Notes: generated by a model not told the origin, from the letters alone. DNA of 64,000 nucleotides from CAZJRB01 sp964547995 (GCA_964547995.1 CAZJRB010000022.1:6659-70658), one strand, 5' to 3'; positions 8,591 through 17,290 are shown, numbered from the stretch's first letter. A program made the numbers and translations.

Positions 8591-8618
8591 ATTCTACCGA
8601 TTCGCGAGACCGTGACCA
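8591..8618 (-). promoter_or_regulatory. possible sigma-70 promoter of gcvT
   Basis: On the minus strand TGGTCA, a 16-bp spacer and TAGAAT, about 118 bp before the gcvT start. The -10 is good and the -35 only moderate. Confidence 0.35.
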
Positions 8619-8963
8619 GGGGGAAAAGAAACCCCCTTTGAGCCGGAGCGTGGCCGCCGGATTGTGCAGATTGCGGGCGGCGAACCGGGCTCCAACCGGG
8701 CTCCAACCGGGGCCTGGAGCCGCAAAACTCACCCTAACACGAAGATCTTCTTGGACGATCCGAACCGCCAAAACCCGCAGACTCATCCCATGCTAACACG
8801 CTAAGATGTTGCTGCGAATAGACTTATGTCGCCGATCCGCAACTGACGATTCCATTTTCCAGGAGCAGGGGATTCGTCTTTCACTGCCCGGCCGCAGAGC
8901 GTACAATCCGCCGCCTCATCTTGCAGAGAAGGCGAATCCCGCTTGGGACGAAGGAGCGTTTCG
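8619..8963. other. non-coding stretch with short direct repeats
   Basis: No convincing gene. It holds a small hairpin (AGGGGGAAAAGAAACCCCCT near 8618), a direct repeat of CGGGCTCCAAC near 8690-8715, and on the minus strand two related words, TCTTAGCGTGTTAGCATG and TCTTCGTGTTAGGGTGAG. I looked for a glycine riboswitch because gcvT follows, and did not recognise one. Confidence 0.4.
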
Positions 8964-9209
8964 ATGAAGAAGCTTTGGTCTGCCGCGTTTTTGGCCACGT
9001 GTCTTGCCGGAATTGCCGGTTGCCGGAACCTGGCGCCGCCGAGCTTTTTCCGTCCGGGTTCGGCCCCCTATCAGCAGCAACGTGCCGAAAGGTTCGACCC
9101 GTATCCGGACAATGACGCCGGCCCGACCGTCTTGGGTTCCCGCCCGCTTGGGTACAAAAAACCTCGATCCGAGGTGGACCGCGCCCAATACGACTTGCGG
9201 TGGTGGTGA
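8964..9209 (+). CDS. small lipoprotein
   Basis: An 81-residue protein with a short lipoprotein signal: MKKLWSAAFLATCLAGIAGC, lipobox IAGC with Cys at residue 20. The mature part (about 60 residues) is rich in Pro, Arg, Tyr and Gln and has no visible domain; it contains RAERFDPYPDNDAGPTVLGS and ends YDLRWW. GGAG sits 9-12 bases before the ATG, which decides this start over an in-frame TTG seven codons earlier. Function unknown. Confidence 0.75.
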   Translation: MKKLWSAAFLATCLAGIAGCRNLAPPSFFRPGSAPYQQQRAERFDPYPDNDAGPTVLGSRPLGYKKPRSEVDRAQYDLRWW

Positions 9210-9369
9210 GCGCCCGCTGCGTCCTCTCGCCACGGCGACGGGTCCATTGCCGTGTGCCCTCTATCGAAACCGCGTCGCTTGCGGTATGATGGCACTTTGT
9301 AGTGTCGCCTTCAGGCGGTAGAACCGGCTGCCGGCGTTTCCGCGACCACTGGTCGCGGCTTTGTGGCCG

Positions 9370-9448
9370 TTTAGCGGTCGGGCTTGCCCGCCGTTGTGCA
9401 TCCCGATTTCTCAGACCGTCAGCGGCGGGCAAGCCCGCCCGCTAAACC
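9370..9448. repeat. palindromic element TTAGCGG...CCGCTAA
   Basis: Inverted arms TTAGCGGTCGGGCTTGCCCG and CGGGCAAGCCCGCCCGCTAA around a loop of about 40 bp, directly upstream of the pseudouridine synthase start. A truncated A-family palindrome (GCGACCACTGGTCGCGGC) lies just before it at 9343-9360. Confidence 0.75.
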
Positions 9449-9458
9449 ATCGCCCATC

Positions 9459-10280
9459 ATGCCCACAACTTCACGGCGAAAAAAACGCCCTGCAAAGAAA
9501 CAACCCGGCCGCAAGAAGCGCTCGCAGGGAAAGAAGGATGCTCCGCACCCTGACGGCGAGCGGCTCCAAAAGATCCTGGCGGCCGCCGGCATCGGGAGCC
9601 GCCGGGAGTGCGAAGGGCTGATCACCGCCGGCCGGGTCGAGGTCGACCGCAAGACGGTCACCGAGTTGGGCACGCGGGTCGATCCGGCCAGGCAACAAAT
9701 CCGCGTCGACGGCGACGCCTTGCCAAAGGTGAAGCTCGTCTACTATGCGCTGAACAAGCCGACCGGCGTGGTTTCGACGAACAGCGATCCGTCGGGCAGG
9801 CCCCGGGTGATCGACCTGGCGCCGGAGACCGGCGCCCGATTGTTCACCGTTGGGCGGCTCGATTTCAATAGCGAGGGGCTGATCCTGGTCACCAACGACG
9901 GGGAACTGGCCAACCGGCTGACCCATCCCCGTTACGGCATTGAGAAGACCTATCGCGTGCAGGTTGCGGGCAGCCCCACCCGTGAAGTTCTTGCCCGGTT
10001 GCGCCGCGGCGTGCGGATTGCCGAAGCGGTGTGCCGGATCGAGAACATCAAGGTCAAGTCGCACTACAAGGAGAGCACGAACTTGGAGATGGTTTTGCGG
10101 GAGGGCCGCAACCGCGAGATCCGCCGGGTGCTGGCGAAGCTCGGCCACAAGGTCCTCCGCCTGACCCGCGTTGCCGTCGGGCCGGTCCGGCTCGGCAAGC
10201 TGCCACCCGGCGAGTCGCGGCCCCTCTCGCGACAAGAGCTGAAAGCACTGCGGGAAGCAGTTGCACCCGGGAAGCACTGA
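9459..10280 (+). CDS. pseudouridine synthase, RluB/RsuA family
   Basis: A 273-residue rRNA pseudouridine synthase. After a Lys/Arg-rich leader of about 35 residues comes an S4 RNA-binding domain (RLQKILAAAGIGSRRECEGL to about residue 95). The catalytic domain carries the family signature GRLDFNSEGLILVTNDGELA, where the Asp is the nucleophile. The C-terminal block GRNREIRRVLAKLGHKVLRL matches RluB/RluE/RsuA enzymes. The start MPTTSRRKKRPAKK was chosen because upstream codons run through a palindrome. It probably modifies 23S rRNA, but the exact site cannot be read from sequence. Confidence 0.93.
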   Translation: MPTTSRRKKRPAKKQPGRKKRSQGKKDAPHPDGERLQKILAAAGIGSRRECEGLITAGRVEVDRKTVTELGTRVDPARQQIRVDGDALPKVKLVYYALNKPTGVVSTNSDPSGRPRVIDLAPETGARLFTVGRLDFNSEGLILVTNDGELANRLTHPRYGIEKTYRVQVAGSPTREVLARLRRGVRIAEAVCRIENIKVKSHYKESTNLEMVLREGRNREIRRVLAKLGHKVLRLTRVAVGPVRLGKLPPGESRPLSRQELKALREAVAPGKH

Positions 10281-10314
10281 ACCGATTGAGAACACATCCA
10301 CCGGCTGACGACCC

Positions 10315-11208
10315 ATGACCGAAGACCGCTGCTGCACCTCGGGCGACGACGGCCCCACTTGCCCTGACCGAATCTGGCAAGGCACGGTGACCGTTGAGGA
10401 AAACGTGCTCCTTGCCCGCGATACGTACCGGGTGCGATTCGCTTGTCCGGAGCTGGCACGGCGGGTCGTGCCGGGGCAATTCGTGATGCTCCGGCTTTCG
10501 GGCGTGGACGATCCGCTGCTGGGCCGGCCGATGGCCATGTACGACGTCGTGCCGGGGGATGACGGCAAGCCGTGGGGGCTCGATGTCGTCTATCTGACCG
10601 TCGGGAAGATGACCCGCTGGCTGGCGAAGGTCGAGCCGGGGCAGTCGCTGGAGGTCTGGGGGTCGCTGGGTAACGGCTTTCCGCCGACCGAAACTGAACA
10701 TCTCGTGATGGTCGCCGGCGGGATCGGCCAGACGCCGTTTCTCTCGCTCGCCAAAGAGTATCTGGGCGGGCAGACCTTCGGCGACCCGCCGCGAGAAGTC
10801 CCAAAAGCGAAGAAAGTTACACTCTGCTACGGCGTGCAGACCGGCGAGTTTCTGGCCGCCGTACACGATTTCGAGCAGGTCGGCGTCGAGGTCCGCCTCA
10901 GCACCGACGACGGCAGCATTGGACACCACGGGTTGGTGACCGACTTGATTGCCCCGGTGGTCGAGAGTTCCGAGTGGCCGTGCCGGATCGTCTGTTGCGG
11001 CCCCGAGCCGATGATGGCGGCGGCGGCGGGGATCGCCAAGGAGCTGGGCCGACCGTGCCAGGTTTCGCTGGAGACGCCGATGGCCTGCGGGGTCGGCATC
11101 TGTTTCAGTTGCGTGGCGAAGATCCGCGGGGCGGACGGCCGATGGGACTACCGGCGGACGTGCGTGGAAGGGCCGGTCTTCGACGCCGAGCGGGTGCAGT
11201 TCGACTAG
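10315..11208 (+). CDS. pyrK: dihydroorotate dehydrogenase electron-transfer subunit (PyrK-like)
   Basis: A 297-residue FAD/NAD-binding reductase with a C-terminal [2Fe-2S] site. The flavin region contains PGQFVMLRLSG and LLGRPMAMYDV; the pyridine nucleotide region starts MVAGGIGQTPFLSLAKEY. The cysteines in MACGVGICFSCVAK and the later RRTCVEGPVF match PyrK, the subunit that passes electrons from PyrD to NAD. A residue-long Cys-rich N terminus (DRCCTSGDDGPTC) is unusual. It begins 34 bp after the pseudouridine synthase gene. pyrD is not in the window; pyrB and pyrC lie 23 kb away. Confidence 0.88.
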   Translation: MTEDRCCTSGDDGPTCPDRIWQGTVTVEENVLLARDTYRVRFACPELARRVVPGQFVMLRLSGVDDPLLGRPMAMYDVVPGDDGKPWGLDVVYLTVGKMTRWLAKVEPGQSLEVWGSLGNGFPPTETEHLVMVAGGIGQTPFLSLAKEYLGGQTFGDPPREVPKAKKVTLCYGVQTGEFLAAVHDFEQVGVEVRLSTDDGSIGHHGLVTDLIAPVVESSEWPCRIVCCGPEPMMAAAAGIAKELGRPCQVSLETPMACGVGICFSCVAKIRGADGRWDYRRTCVEGPVFDAERVQFD

Positions 11209-11225
11209 CCGCTCGCGGCTTCGCA

Positions 11226-11256
11226 CCGGGCGCGACCACCGGTCGCGGCTTTACGA
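11226..11256. repeat. single A-family hairpin
   Basis: GGCGCGACCACCGGTCGCGG plus CTTTA, lying between the convergent pyrK and rpsT genes, where it could serve as a bidirectional terminator-like hairpin. Confidence 0.7.
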
Positions 11257-11264
11257 CACAGCGG

Positions 11265-11537
11265 CTAGCCGGTCTGTTTCAGGGCCTTGATTTTGGCGGA
11301 GAGCCGGGACTTTGTTCTTGCGGCGGCGTTTCGATGGATGATATTCCGTGCGCCGGCGCGATCGAGCCGCTTGACGGCCCGGCGAAACTCGGCCTCGGCC
11401 AGCTCGAGGTCGCCGGCGTTGACCGCTTCGCGGACTTTTCGGCACTGGTGACGGACCACCCGCTTCATGGAACGGTTTCGGTCACGGCGGGCGAGATTCT
11501 GCCGCAACCGCTTCTTTGCACTCTTGGTGCTGGGCAT
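11265..11537 (-). CDS. rpsT: 30S ribosomal protein S20
   Basis: A 90-residue, strongly basic protein with the typical S20 pattern: MPSTKSAKKRLRQNLARRDR at the start, RSMKRVVRHQCRKVREAV in the middle, and IIHRNAAARTKSRLSAKIKA near the end. It binds the 5' domain of 16S rRNA. It follows the TPR gene on the same strand by 30 bp. Length and motifs are normal. Confidence 0.97.
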   Translation of the reverse strand: MPSTKSAKKRLRQNLARRDRNRSMKRVVRHQCRKVREAVNAGDLELAEAEFRRAVKRLDRAGARNIIHRNAAARTKSRLSAKIKALKQTG

Positions 11538-11567
11538 GTTGTCACTTTCCTTGGATTGGCACGTTGA

Positions 11568-12977
11568 TCAAGCACCGTCTTCCCCGCCCTCCGTGCGCCG
11601 ATTGGCGATCTTGTCGAGCAAGTCGGACACGTCCCTGTAAGCGAAATCGAGTCCGGCGAGCACCGTAAGGTGTTTCTCGGCCGCGTCCAGATCTTTCAGG
11701 GCTATGCAGAGCTTTCCGGTCAGATAGAGGGACAGTTTTTTGTTCTTGGCATCCCGCTCGGGAATATCCTCGATGGCTGTTTTGTAGTGCTTCAAGGCAA
11801 GACCGTTCTTGTTGATCTTCTCGAAGCACTGGCCGAGGGCGAGCATGCAAACGCCTCGACGCCGCGGGTCGTTTTGGGCCTGTTGAAATTCCCTGATCGC
11901 CTCGTTGTACAACCCGTTCATTTGGTATCGCAAGCCGAGATCGTACTTGAAGAGGAGGTTGCTCGGGTAGCGTTCCGCGCGTTTTTTGAAGACGCTCAAT
12001 TCCTTTTCCTTCAGTTCCTTGAGGAGTCTGGCTTTCAATTCCTCGTCGTCGGTTTTTTCCGTTTCGGAAAGCCGCTGTCGCAGGTGTCGGAGTTCGGCGT
12101 CCTCCCACTTCTCCCGGACATCCTCGTCACCGCCGGAAACGTCGAAGGCCTTGGCGAAGACCTCTTCGGCCGCTTTGTAATTCTCGTTGTTCAGGTGCTC
12201 TTGAGCCAGCTCGTAGTAGTTGGCCAGCTCCTTGGGGTTTCGATTGATGCGCTGCTGGATTGTTTCCTCGACGGTCATAGCCGCCTGCGGATCCTGGGCC
12301 TGGCCGCGTTGTCCGACGGGAACGTCGCTTCCTTTCTGCATCGTTATGGTCTTTTCCACGGCCAAAGTGGCAATCTCCCGTCTGATCTCTTCGTCGTTGG
12401 GGCGCAACAGCTCTACCCGATGGAGGCAGGCAATCGCCTGATCGAACTGCTTCCGGGCGGCCAGCGCGGCGGCGCACTGTCGGTTCACCTCGATATCCTT
12501 CGGGTTGGATTCCAAGGCGGCTTTCAGGTAGACCATTTCCACCTCGTCGTCCCCCATTTTCTCCGACGCCGTTGCTATGGCCGTCAACGCCGGTATGTCC
12601 CACGGATTGACTGCCAATACCTTCAACCCGTTGCGGAGCACGTCCTCCCACTGCCCTTGGCTTAAGGCCTTTTTCACCCCGCTGCGGGCCCCGCGCTCCT
12701 TGAACTGAGCAAGCTTGCTCCCCGTCCTGTTGTTGCCGTATTTCTTCTTGAGGTTGCCCAGCATATTTTCTACGTAGATCCGGCTCGACGGGTCTCCCAG
12801 TACGCACTGCTCGAACAATTGGACGGCATAGTCGTAGTTTTCCTGCGCCATCTGCTTGCTGGCATGCTCAAAGCACTGTTGCAAGCGTTTTTGTTTGGCA
12901 GGGGAAAGCTCTTCCCGCGTGTAGGGTCGGACCTCTGTGGTTTCTTGGCCTTCGGGTTCTTTTTCTTCGGGTGCCAT
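11568..12977 (-). CDS. cytoplasmic TPR protein
   Basis: A 469-residue protein with no signal peptide. It is composed of helical repeats of TPR type, for example around ENYDYAVQLFEQCVLGDPSS, VKKALSQGQWEDVLRNGLKV, ENYKAAEEVFAKAFDVSG and NGLYNEAIREFQQAQNDPRR. A segment near residues 265-320 is highly charged and could be coiled coil (LRQRLSETEKTDDEELKARL). It sits upstream of rpsT on the same strand. Its partner is unknown. Confidence 0.85.
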   Translation of the reverse strand: MAPEEKEPEGQETTEVRPYTREELSPAKQKRLQQCFEHASKQMAQENYDYAVQLFEQCVLGDPSSRIYVENMLGNLKKKYGNNRTGSKLAQFKERGARSGVKKALSQGQWEDVLRNGLKVLAVNPWDIPALTAIATASEKMGDDEVEMVYLKAALESNPKDIEVNRQCAAALAARKQFDQAIACLHRVELLRPNDEEIRREIATLAVEKTITMQKGSDVPVGQRGQAQDPQAAMTVEETIQQRINRNPKELANYYELAQEHLNNENYKAAEEVFAKAFDVSGGDEDVREKWEDAELRHLRQRLSETEKTDDEELKARLLKELKEKELSVFKKRAERYPSNLLFKYDLGLRYQMNGLYNEAIREFQQAQNDPRRRGVCMLALGQCFEKINKNGLALKHYKTAIEDIPERDAKNKKLSLYLTGKLCIALKDLDAAEKHLTVLAGLDFAYRDVSDLLDKIANRRTEGGEDGA

Positions 12978-13104
12978 GGTCGATCAGATCCAACGTGAAC
13001 AAACAGCGAACGAGGCGTCGTGAGCAACGGGAGCCCCAAAACCTTCTGAACTCTCAAAAACGACTATAATATTGGGAACACTTTAGCCGAATGGCGAAAT
13101 GCTC

Positions 13105-13175
13105 CGTACGACGGCCCTCCGAGGCCGTCGAGAGCTTGCGGTGCCGCAGCGACAGCCTCGGAGGGCCATCGTACT
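13105..13175. repeat. palindromic element, C family
   Basis: GTACGACGGCCCTCCGAGGC at the left and GCCTCGGAGGGCCATCGTAC at the right, loop about 30 bp. Related to 1007-1072 and 48847-48970. Confidence 0.8.
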
Positions 13176-13420
13176 GCAGACGGCTGAAGTGTTACTAATA
13201 TTGATATTCTAGCAGGTTACCAGTGCAACACAACAGACCCGATCCCCATACCCTGGCAAGGAACCGTCGAGCCGGGAGGTTCACTTGGCCGAAATCGGTC
13301 CCGAGGACCCGCGCCGCATTGCCGGCAAGCGCGGGATTGATGGAGAGTATCTCGGAGTATCGGCAGCTATTTCCGGTTGGATGCAACCCCATCGACTGGG
13401 CAGACAATGCCCCCCCCAGG
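13176..13420. other. spacer without recognisable features
   Basis: Open frames here are short and lack credible starts or protein-like composition. I see no hairpin with a T-run, no tRNA and no repeat shared with the rest of the window. Confidence 0.5.
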
Positions 13421-13603
13421 CTACTTCTGCTCACGGAGGGTCATCCAACTCAAATAGCCCAACATGGCCGAACAAAGAATGAACCCCACGTCCATCACGA
13501 GGTTAGCCCGACCGAAAGGAACTTTGGCTACCAGGTCAAGCGTAAACCCAAGGAGTAGTACCACGGCGACAACGGCCCCGAAAATGCACAAGACTTTGGG
13601 CAT
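13421..13603 (-). CDS. small two-helix membrane protein
   Basis: A 60-residue protein with two hydrophobic segments, VLCIFGAVVAVVLLLGFTLD (residues about 4-23) and LVMDVGFILCSAMLGYLSW (about 36-54), separated by the short loop LVAKVPFGRAN. It would sit in the inner membrane as a hairpin. I chose the ATG giving MPKVLCIFG, preceded by GGGGAT; upstream codons in the same frame do not look like protein. Function unknown. Confidence 0.6.
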   Translation of the reverse strand: MPKVLCIFGAVVAVVLLLGFTLDLVAKVPFGRANLVMDVGFILCSAMLGYLSWMTLREQK

Positions 13604-13730
13604 GTAAGCTATCCCCATGGTGACGATCAGCAGTTGAGCGCCTTGCCCAATTTCCCTATTGTGATTACACTTCACCGATTATACTTCTATCGTAACTCGT
13701 CACCACCGCAAATGAAAGGGAAAAAACGAA

Positions 13731-14885
13731 TTGGCACACCTGGGAACCTCTGGGGAACTGGGGAAGGATTGGGAGGGATTTCGGCGGGAGATGCCCATTT
13801 CGCAGCGTTGGGCCTACTTCGATCATGCGGCGGTGGCACCGATCACCTCCCCCAGCCGCAAGGCCATCTCGCGGTGGGTTGAACGGGCCGCTGTAGACGG
13901 CGCAACCCCCTATTCTGAGTGGATCGCAGAAATCGAGCAACTGCGAACCCTGGCCGCCGAAATGATCCGCGCCACAGTCGATGAGATCGCATTGGTCGGC
14001 AATACGACGGCCGGAATCAACCTCGTTGCCGAAGGATTTCCGTGGCAAGAAGGGGACAACGTGGTCACGCTGGCTGACGAGTTTCCCTCGAACCAGTATC
14101 CTTGGATGCAGCTTGCCAATCGCGGCGTCGAGACCCGACGAGTTCCCACGGACGAGGGGGAAGTCGACCTGGAACGGCTTGCAAACGCCTGTGACGAACG
14201 TACCCGGGTGGTTACGATCAGTTGGGTTTCGTTTTCGAGCGGGTGGCGGAACGACCTCGAGAAGGTGGCCGAGATAGCCCACCGTCACGGGTCGCTCTTC
14301 TTCCTCGATGCCATTCAGGGACTTGGGGTTTTTCCCTTGGATGTGACCGGGACTCGCATCGATTTTCTGTCGGCCGACGGGCACAAATGGCTCTTGGGTC
14401 CGGAAGGCGCAGGGATTTTCTTCACCCGGCGCGAACATCTCGATTTGCTCCGCCCGGTGGGCATCGGTTGGAACAGCGTGGTGGATGCACACAACTTCAG
14501 CCATATTGATCTGACACTGAAAGATACTGCCGCACGATACGAAGGCGGCACGCAAAATACCCCGGGATTGATCGGCCTGGGGGCCAGTCTGGCACTGTTG
14601 GCGGAGTTCGGCCAAGAGGCGATCTCACGACGCGTCATCGAGTTGACCGACACGGCGTGCGAACGGCTGGAAGAACTCGGGGCCATCATCCACAGCAATC
14701 GCGAACCCGCGCAGAAGAGCGGAATTGTCGTGTTTGAGCTTCCAGGGCGCGATCCCGAGTCAGTGCGCCGCCGGTGCCTCGATCGAAATGTGGTCATCAG
14801 TTGTCGGGGCGGACGGTTGCGAATCAGCCCCCACGCCTACAATAACGAGTCGGACCTCGATCACTTGATGGGGGCAATGGAATAG
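13731..14885 (+). CDS. aminotransferase class V, cysteine desulfurase-like
   Basis: A 384-residue PLP enzyme of the class V (SufS/isopenicillin epimerase) group. The PLP lysine is in SADGHKWLLGPEGAGIFF, preceded by LFFLDAIQGLGVFPLD, which holds the cofactor-binding Asp. NTTAGINLVAEGF and SVSFSSGWRNDL-like segments also fit. The long cysteine-containing active-site loop of real cysteine desulfurases is not evident, so a desulfurase role is doubtful; a lyase, epimerase or kynureninase-like activity is possible. The start is uncertain: TTG at 13731 with AGGG 11 bases upstream, because the first ATG (MPISQRW) would have its purine run too close. Confidence 0.85.
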   Translation: MAHLGTSGELGKDWEGFRREMPISQRWAYFDHAAVAPITSPSRKAISRWVERAAVDGATPYSEWIAEIEQLRTLAAEMIRATVDEIALVGNTTAGINLVAEGFPWQEGDNVVTLADEFPSNQYPWMQLANRGVETRRVPTDEGEVDLERLANACDERTRVVTISWVSFSSGWRNDLEKVAEIAHRHGSLFFLDAIQGLGVFPLDVTGTRIDFLSADGHKWLLGPEGAGIFFTRREHLDLLRPVGIGWNSVVDAHNFSHIDLTLKDTAARYEGGTQNTPGLIGLGASLALLAEFGQEAISRRVIELTDTACERLEELGAIIHSNREPAQKSGIVVFELPGRDPESVRRRCLDRNVVISCRGGRLRISPHAYNNESDLDHLMGAME

Positions 14886-15017
14886 GATAGAAGTGCCGTT
14901 TGGCTGCTGGCGGCCATCCTGCGAAGTCTGTAAACTGAGGGCTGCCGGTCGTGAGAACCGGCTGAAGCCGGCACTACGAACCCACCATCAGCCTGCCATC
15001 CACAAGGATTACCACCC

Positions 15018-15521
15018 ATGCAAGAACTTTCTCCTCGAATTGCCGTTTACCCCGGCTCGTTCGACCCGGTCACCTTAGGGCATTTGAACATTATCGAGCG
15101 GGTCAGCCGGCTCTTCGACCGGCTGATCGTGGGTGTCGGAATCAACATCGAGAAGGAACCGACGTTCGCCCCGGACGAGCGCGTGGAGCTGATCCGGACG
15201 GCGACGTCGCATCTGGACAACATTGACATCCGGACGTTCTACGGCCTGGCGGTCGAGTTTGTCCGCGAGTGCAAGGCGCAAGTCATGGTTCGCGGCGTCC
15301 GCCCACTTACCGACATTCCGGCAGAGTTGACGATGATGATGGCAAACCGTCGGCTGGCGCCCGAGGTGGAGACCCTGTTCATGATCGCCGACGGCGAGTT
15401 GGCCCACGTCTCCAGTTCGCTAATCAAGGAGATCGCAGGTCTGGCGGGGGACAAGGAGTTGGAACGGTTTGTGCCGCAAAACGTCGTACCGTTGCTGCGG
15501 GACAAGGTAGCGGAGAAGTAG
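15018..15521 (+). CDS. coaD: phosphopantetheine adenylyltransferase
   Basis: A 167-residue enzyme of coenzyme A biosynthesis that joins ATP and 4'-phosphopantetheine to give dephospho-CoA. The nucleotidyltransferase motif YPGSFDPVTLGHLNIIER (the T/HxGH site) is at the N terminus, followed by VRGVRPLTDIPAELTMMMAN and the ISSS-like HVSSSLIKEIA near the C terminus. Length is normal. AAGGA precedes the ATG. A terminator hairpin follows 30 bp after the stop. Confidence 0.97.
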   Translation: MQELSPRIAVYPGSFDPVTLGHLNIIERVSRLFDRLIVGVGINIEKEPTFAPDERVELIRTATSHLDNIDIRTFYGLAVEFVRECKAQVMVRGVRPLTDIPAELTMMMANRRLAPEVETLFMIADGELAHVSSSLIKEIAGLAGDKELERFVPQNVVPLLRDKVAEK

Positions 15522-15552
15522 TGGGTGGCCTGCGCAATGCTTCAAAACAAGA

Positions 15553-15585
15553 ATCCCCGTACGCAGTGCGGGGGCTTTTCTGTTT
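15553..15585 (+). terminator. intrinsic terminator after coaD
   Basis: CCCCGTAC-GCA-GTGCGGGG stem-loop followed by GCTTTTCTGTTT. The hairpin is nearly identical to the one at 6794-6819. Confidence 0.75.
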
Positions 15586-15587
15586 CC

Positions 15588-15628
15588 CTATTCCACCACT
15601 CACCACCCACCGCCCGCCACCCACTCAG
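15588..15628. repeat. degenerate 7-bp tandem array (CCACCAC type)
   Basis: About five to six C-rich heptamers (TCCACCA, CTCACCA, CCCACCG, CCCGCCA, CCCACTC). On the minus strand the array begins in the TGA stop codon of mcsB. Confidence 0.7.
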
Positions 15629-16707
15629 TTTTTCTCCGCCTCGCCGGGTTCCTCTTCCTTGTTGAGATGCCGGCGGAGGTACTGTGCCCGTTCGATATTG
15701 CGGTCGGTGGTGTCGAGTTCGGCGCCACTGAGCTTTTGGAGATGTGCGGGCTGGGTGTGGATGAACAACTGGTTGATGGCGGGGATTTCCAGATCGGGGA
15801 GCAGTCCCAGGTTAATTCCCAACCGCACACTGGAGAGCAGGTGCATGGTTTCTTCGGAGGAGATGGTACGTGCCGTGCGGAGGATGCCGTGCGCCCGGCT
15901 GACCTGATCGTGAAGGTTTTCGTGGCTTTCTTTGACGAGGAAATCGCGGGCCTGGCGTTCGTAGTCGATGATGACGGGGACGATATCGCCTATCTGCTTG
16001 AGGAGTTCCTCCTCGCTCCGTCCGAGAGTGATCTGATTGCTGATCTGGTAGAAATCACCCATTGCCTGGGAGCCTTCGCCATAGAGACCGCGGACGGCGA
16101 GGTTGATTTTTTGCAGGCTGCGAAAGACCTTGTCGATCTGTCGCGTAATGACCAGCGCGGGGAGGTGAAGCATGACGCTTACGCGCATACCGGTTCCGAC
16201 ATTGGTGGGGCAAGCGGTCAGGTACCCCAGTCGCTCATGGAAGGCGTAGGTCACCTTTTCTTCGATCCGGTCGTCGATGGCGTTAATCTCCTTCCAAACG
16301 CCTTCGAGGTTCAAACCGCTTTGCAGGTATTGGATCCGGAGGTGGTCCTCTTCATTGATCATCAGGCTGAACTTCTCCCGGCAGTCGATGGCGACCGCAC
16401 CGGCGCGCCGACTTTCGGCATGCTCGCGGCTGATGAGGTGCCGCTCGACGAGGAACTGCCGGTCAACGTCTTCCAGTGCCTCGATTTCGACGTAGAGAAG
16501 ATCATCCGGAACAGCGATCTCGAGGATACGTTGTCGCAGGAGTTTTTCGATTTGGGCAAGGTCCCGGGGAACGGCCCGGCTGACGAAGGGGAAGTCGGCC
16601 AGATTTCGCGCAAGGCGGATGCGGCTGCTGATGACGATGTCGGCCTCGGGCCCGCTTCCGCGCAACCATTCACCGCTTCTTCCGGTTAGATCGTCGAGTC
16701 TAGTCAT
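15625..16707 (-). CDS. mcsB: protein arginine kinase McsB
   Basis: A 360-residue guanidino-phosphotransferase-fold kinase that phosphorylates arginines and marks proteins for ClpCP in Firmicutes. Typical motifs are DIVISSRIRLARNL, REHAESRRAG, INEEDHLRIQ, TACPTNVGTGMRVSVMLHLP (active-site Cys) and SNQITLGRSEEEL. Its ATG overlaps the mcsA stop by four bases (ATGA), so the two are coupled. No clpC gene is next to it here. Confidence 0.95.
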   Translation of the reverse strand: MTRLDDLTGRSGEWLRGSGPEADIVISSRIRLARNLADFPFVSRAVPRDLAQIEKLLRQRILEIAVPDDLLYVEIEALEDVDRQFLVERHLISREHAESRRAGAVAIDCREKFSLMINEEDHLRIQYLQSGLNLEGVWKEINAIDDRIEEKVTYAFHERLGYLTACPTNVGTGMRVSVMLHLPALVITRQIDKVFRSLQKINLAVRGLYGEGSQAMGDFYQISNQITLGRSEEELLKQIGDIVPVIIDYERQARDFLVKESHENLHDQVSRAHGILRTARTISSEETMHLLSSVRLGINLGLLPDLEIPAINQLFIHTQPAHLQKLSGAELDTTDRNIERAQYLRRHLNKEEEPGEAEKN

Positions 16708-17216
16708 TCCGCTGCTTCAGTCCGTTTGATCTGGTCGCGTATTTCCGACGCGCGTTCATAGTCCTCTTTGTCGATGGCCTCTTTCATTTCGCGTCGCAGC
16801 CGGATCAACTGCGTGCGTTTTTCGCTTCCGCCGGAACCCCGCTTCGGCGCTTTGCCGACATGCTCGCTTTCTCCGTGGATGTTGCTGATCAGCGGCCCCA
16901 ACTGGTCTTCAAAACAGGTGTAGTCGTGCGGGCATCCCAGGCGTCCCTGGCTGCGGAACTCGTAGAAGGTGATGCCGCAAACCGGACACTCCTGCTGATC
17001 GAGCTTCGCCAACTCGTCGGCGGTTTGGCCGATGGCCATCTGTTTTGCCATCTCCTGCATCTGCTGCACCAACCCCGTCGCCAGGCCCGTTTCGCTGCCC
17101 GGAGAGGTGAGGTAATCGCGGGCGTGGTCCTCGCACAGGTGCAACTCGTGCGGCTTGCCGCCGGCCAGTTCCGTGATGTGGAAGGTGGCCGGTTTGTCAC
17201 ATTTCTGGCATTTCAT
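16704..17216 (-). CDS. mcsA: McsA-type zinc-finger / UVR-domain protein
   Basis: A 170-residue activator of McsB. It starts with a CxxC zinc site (MKCQKCDKPATFH) and has a second set, QECPVCG and, further on, LGCPHDYTC. The C terminus is a UVR domain (RREMKEAIDKEDYERASEIR). The start was chosen because MKCQKC is the usual N terminus; 30 upstream in-frame codons run into the promoter. The gene overlaps mcsB and has a good promoter 40 bp before its start. Confidence 0.93.
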   Translation of the reverse strand: MKCQKCDKPATFHITELAGGKPHELHLCEDHARDYLTSPGSETGLATGLVQQMQEMAKQMAIGQTADELAKLDQQECPVCGITFYEFRSQGRLGCPHDYTCFEDQLGPLISNIHGESEHVGKAPKRGSGGSEKRTQLIRLRREMKEAIDKEDYERASEIRDQIKRTEAAE

Positions 17217-17262
17217 TTCAAAGAAACTCCACTCCCGCGGGCCAACCCCCGCAACCAACTTG

Positions 17263-17290
17263 ATTCTAGCACCCGGTCGCCGGGTGTCAA
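17263..17290 (-). promoter_or_regulatory. sigma-70-type promoter of mcsA-mcsB
   Basis: On the minus strand TTGACA, a 16-bp spacer and TAGAAT. The expected transcription start lies about 40 bases before the mcsA ATG. No CtsR-like operator was recognised. Confidence 0.6.

Noticed and set aside
8589..8786. 65-codon minus-strand frame upstream of gcvT
   Set aside because: No ribosome-binding site and composition like repeated non-coding DNA; treated as spacer.
8468..8963. Glycine riboswitch in front of gcvT
   Set aside because: The expected conserved core elements were not recognised; only palindromic repeats and unrelated words were seen.
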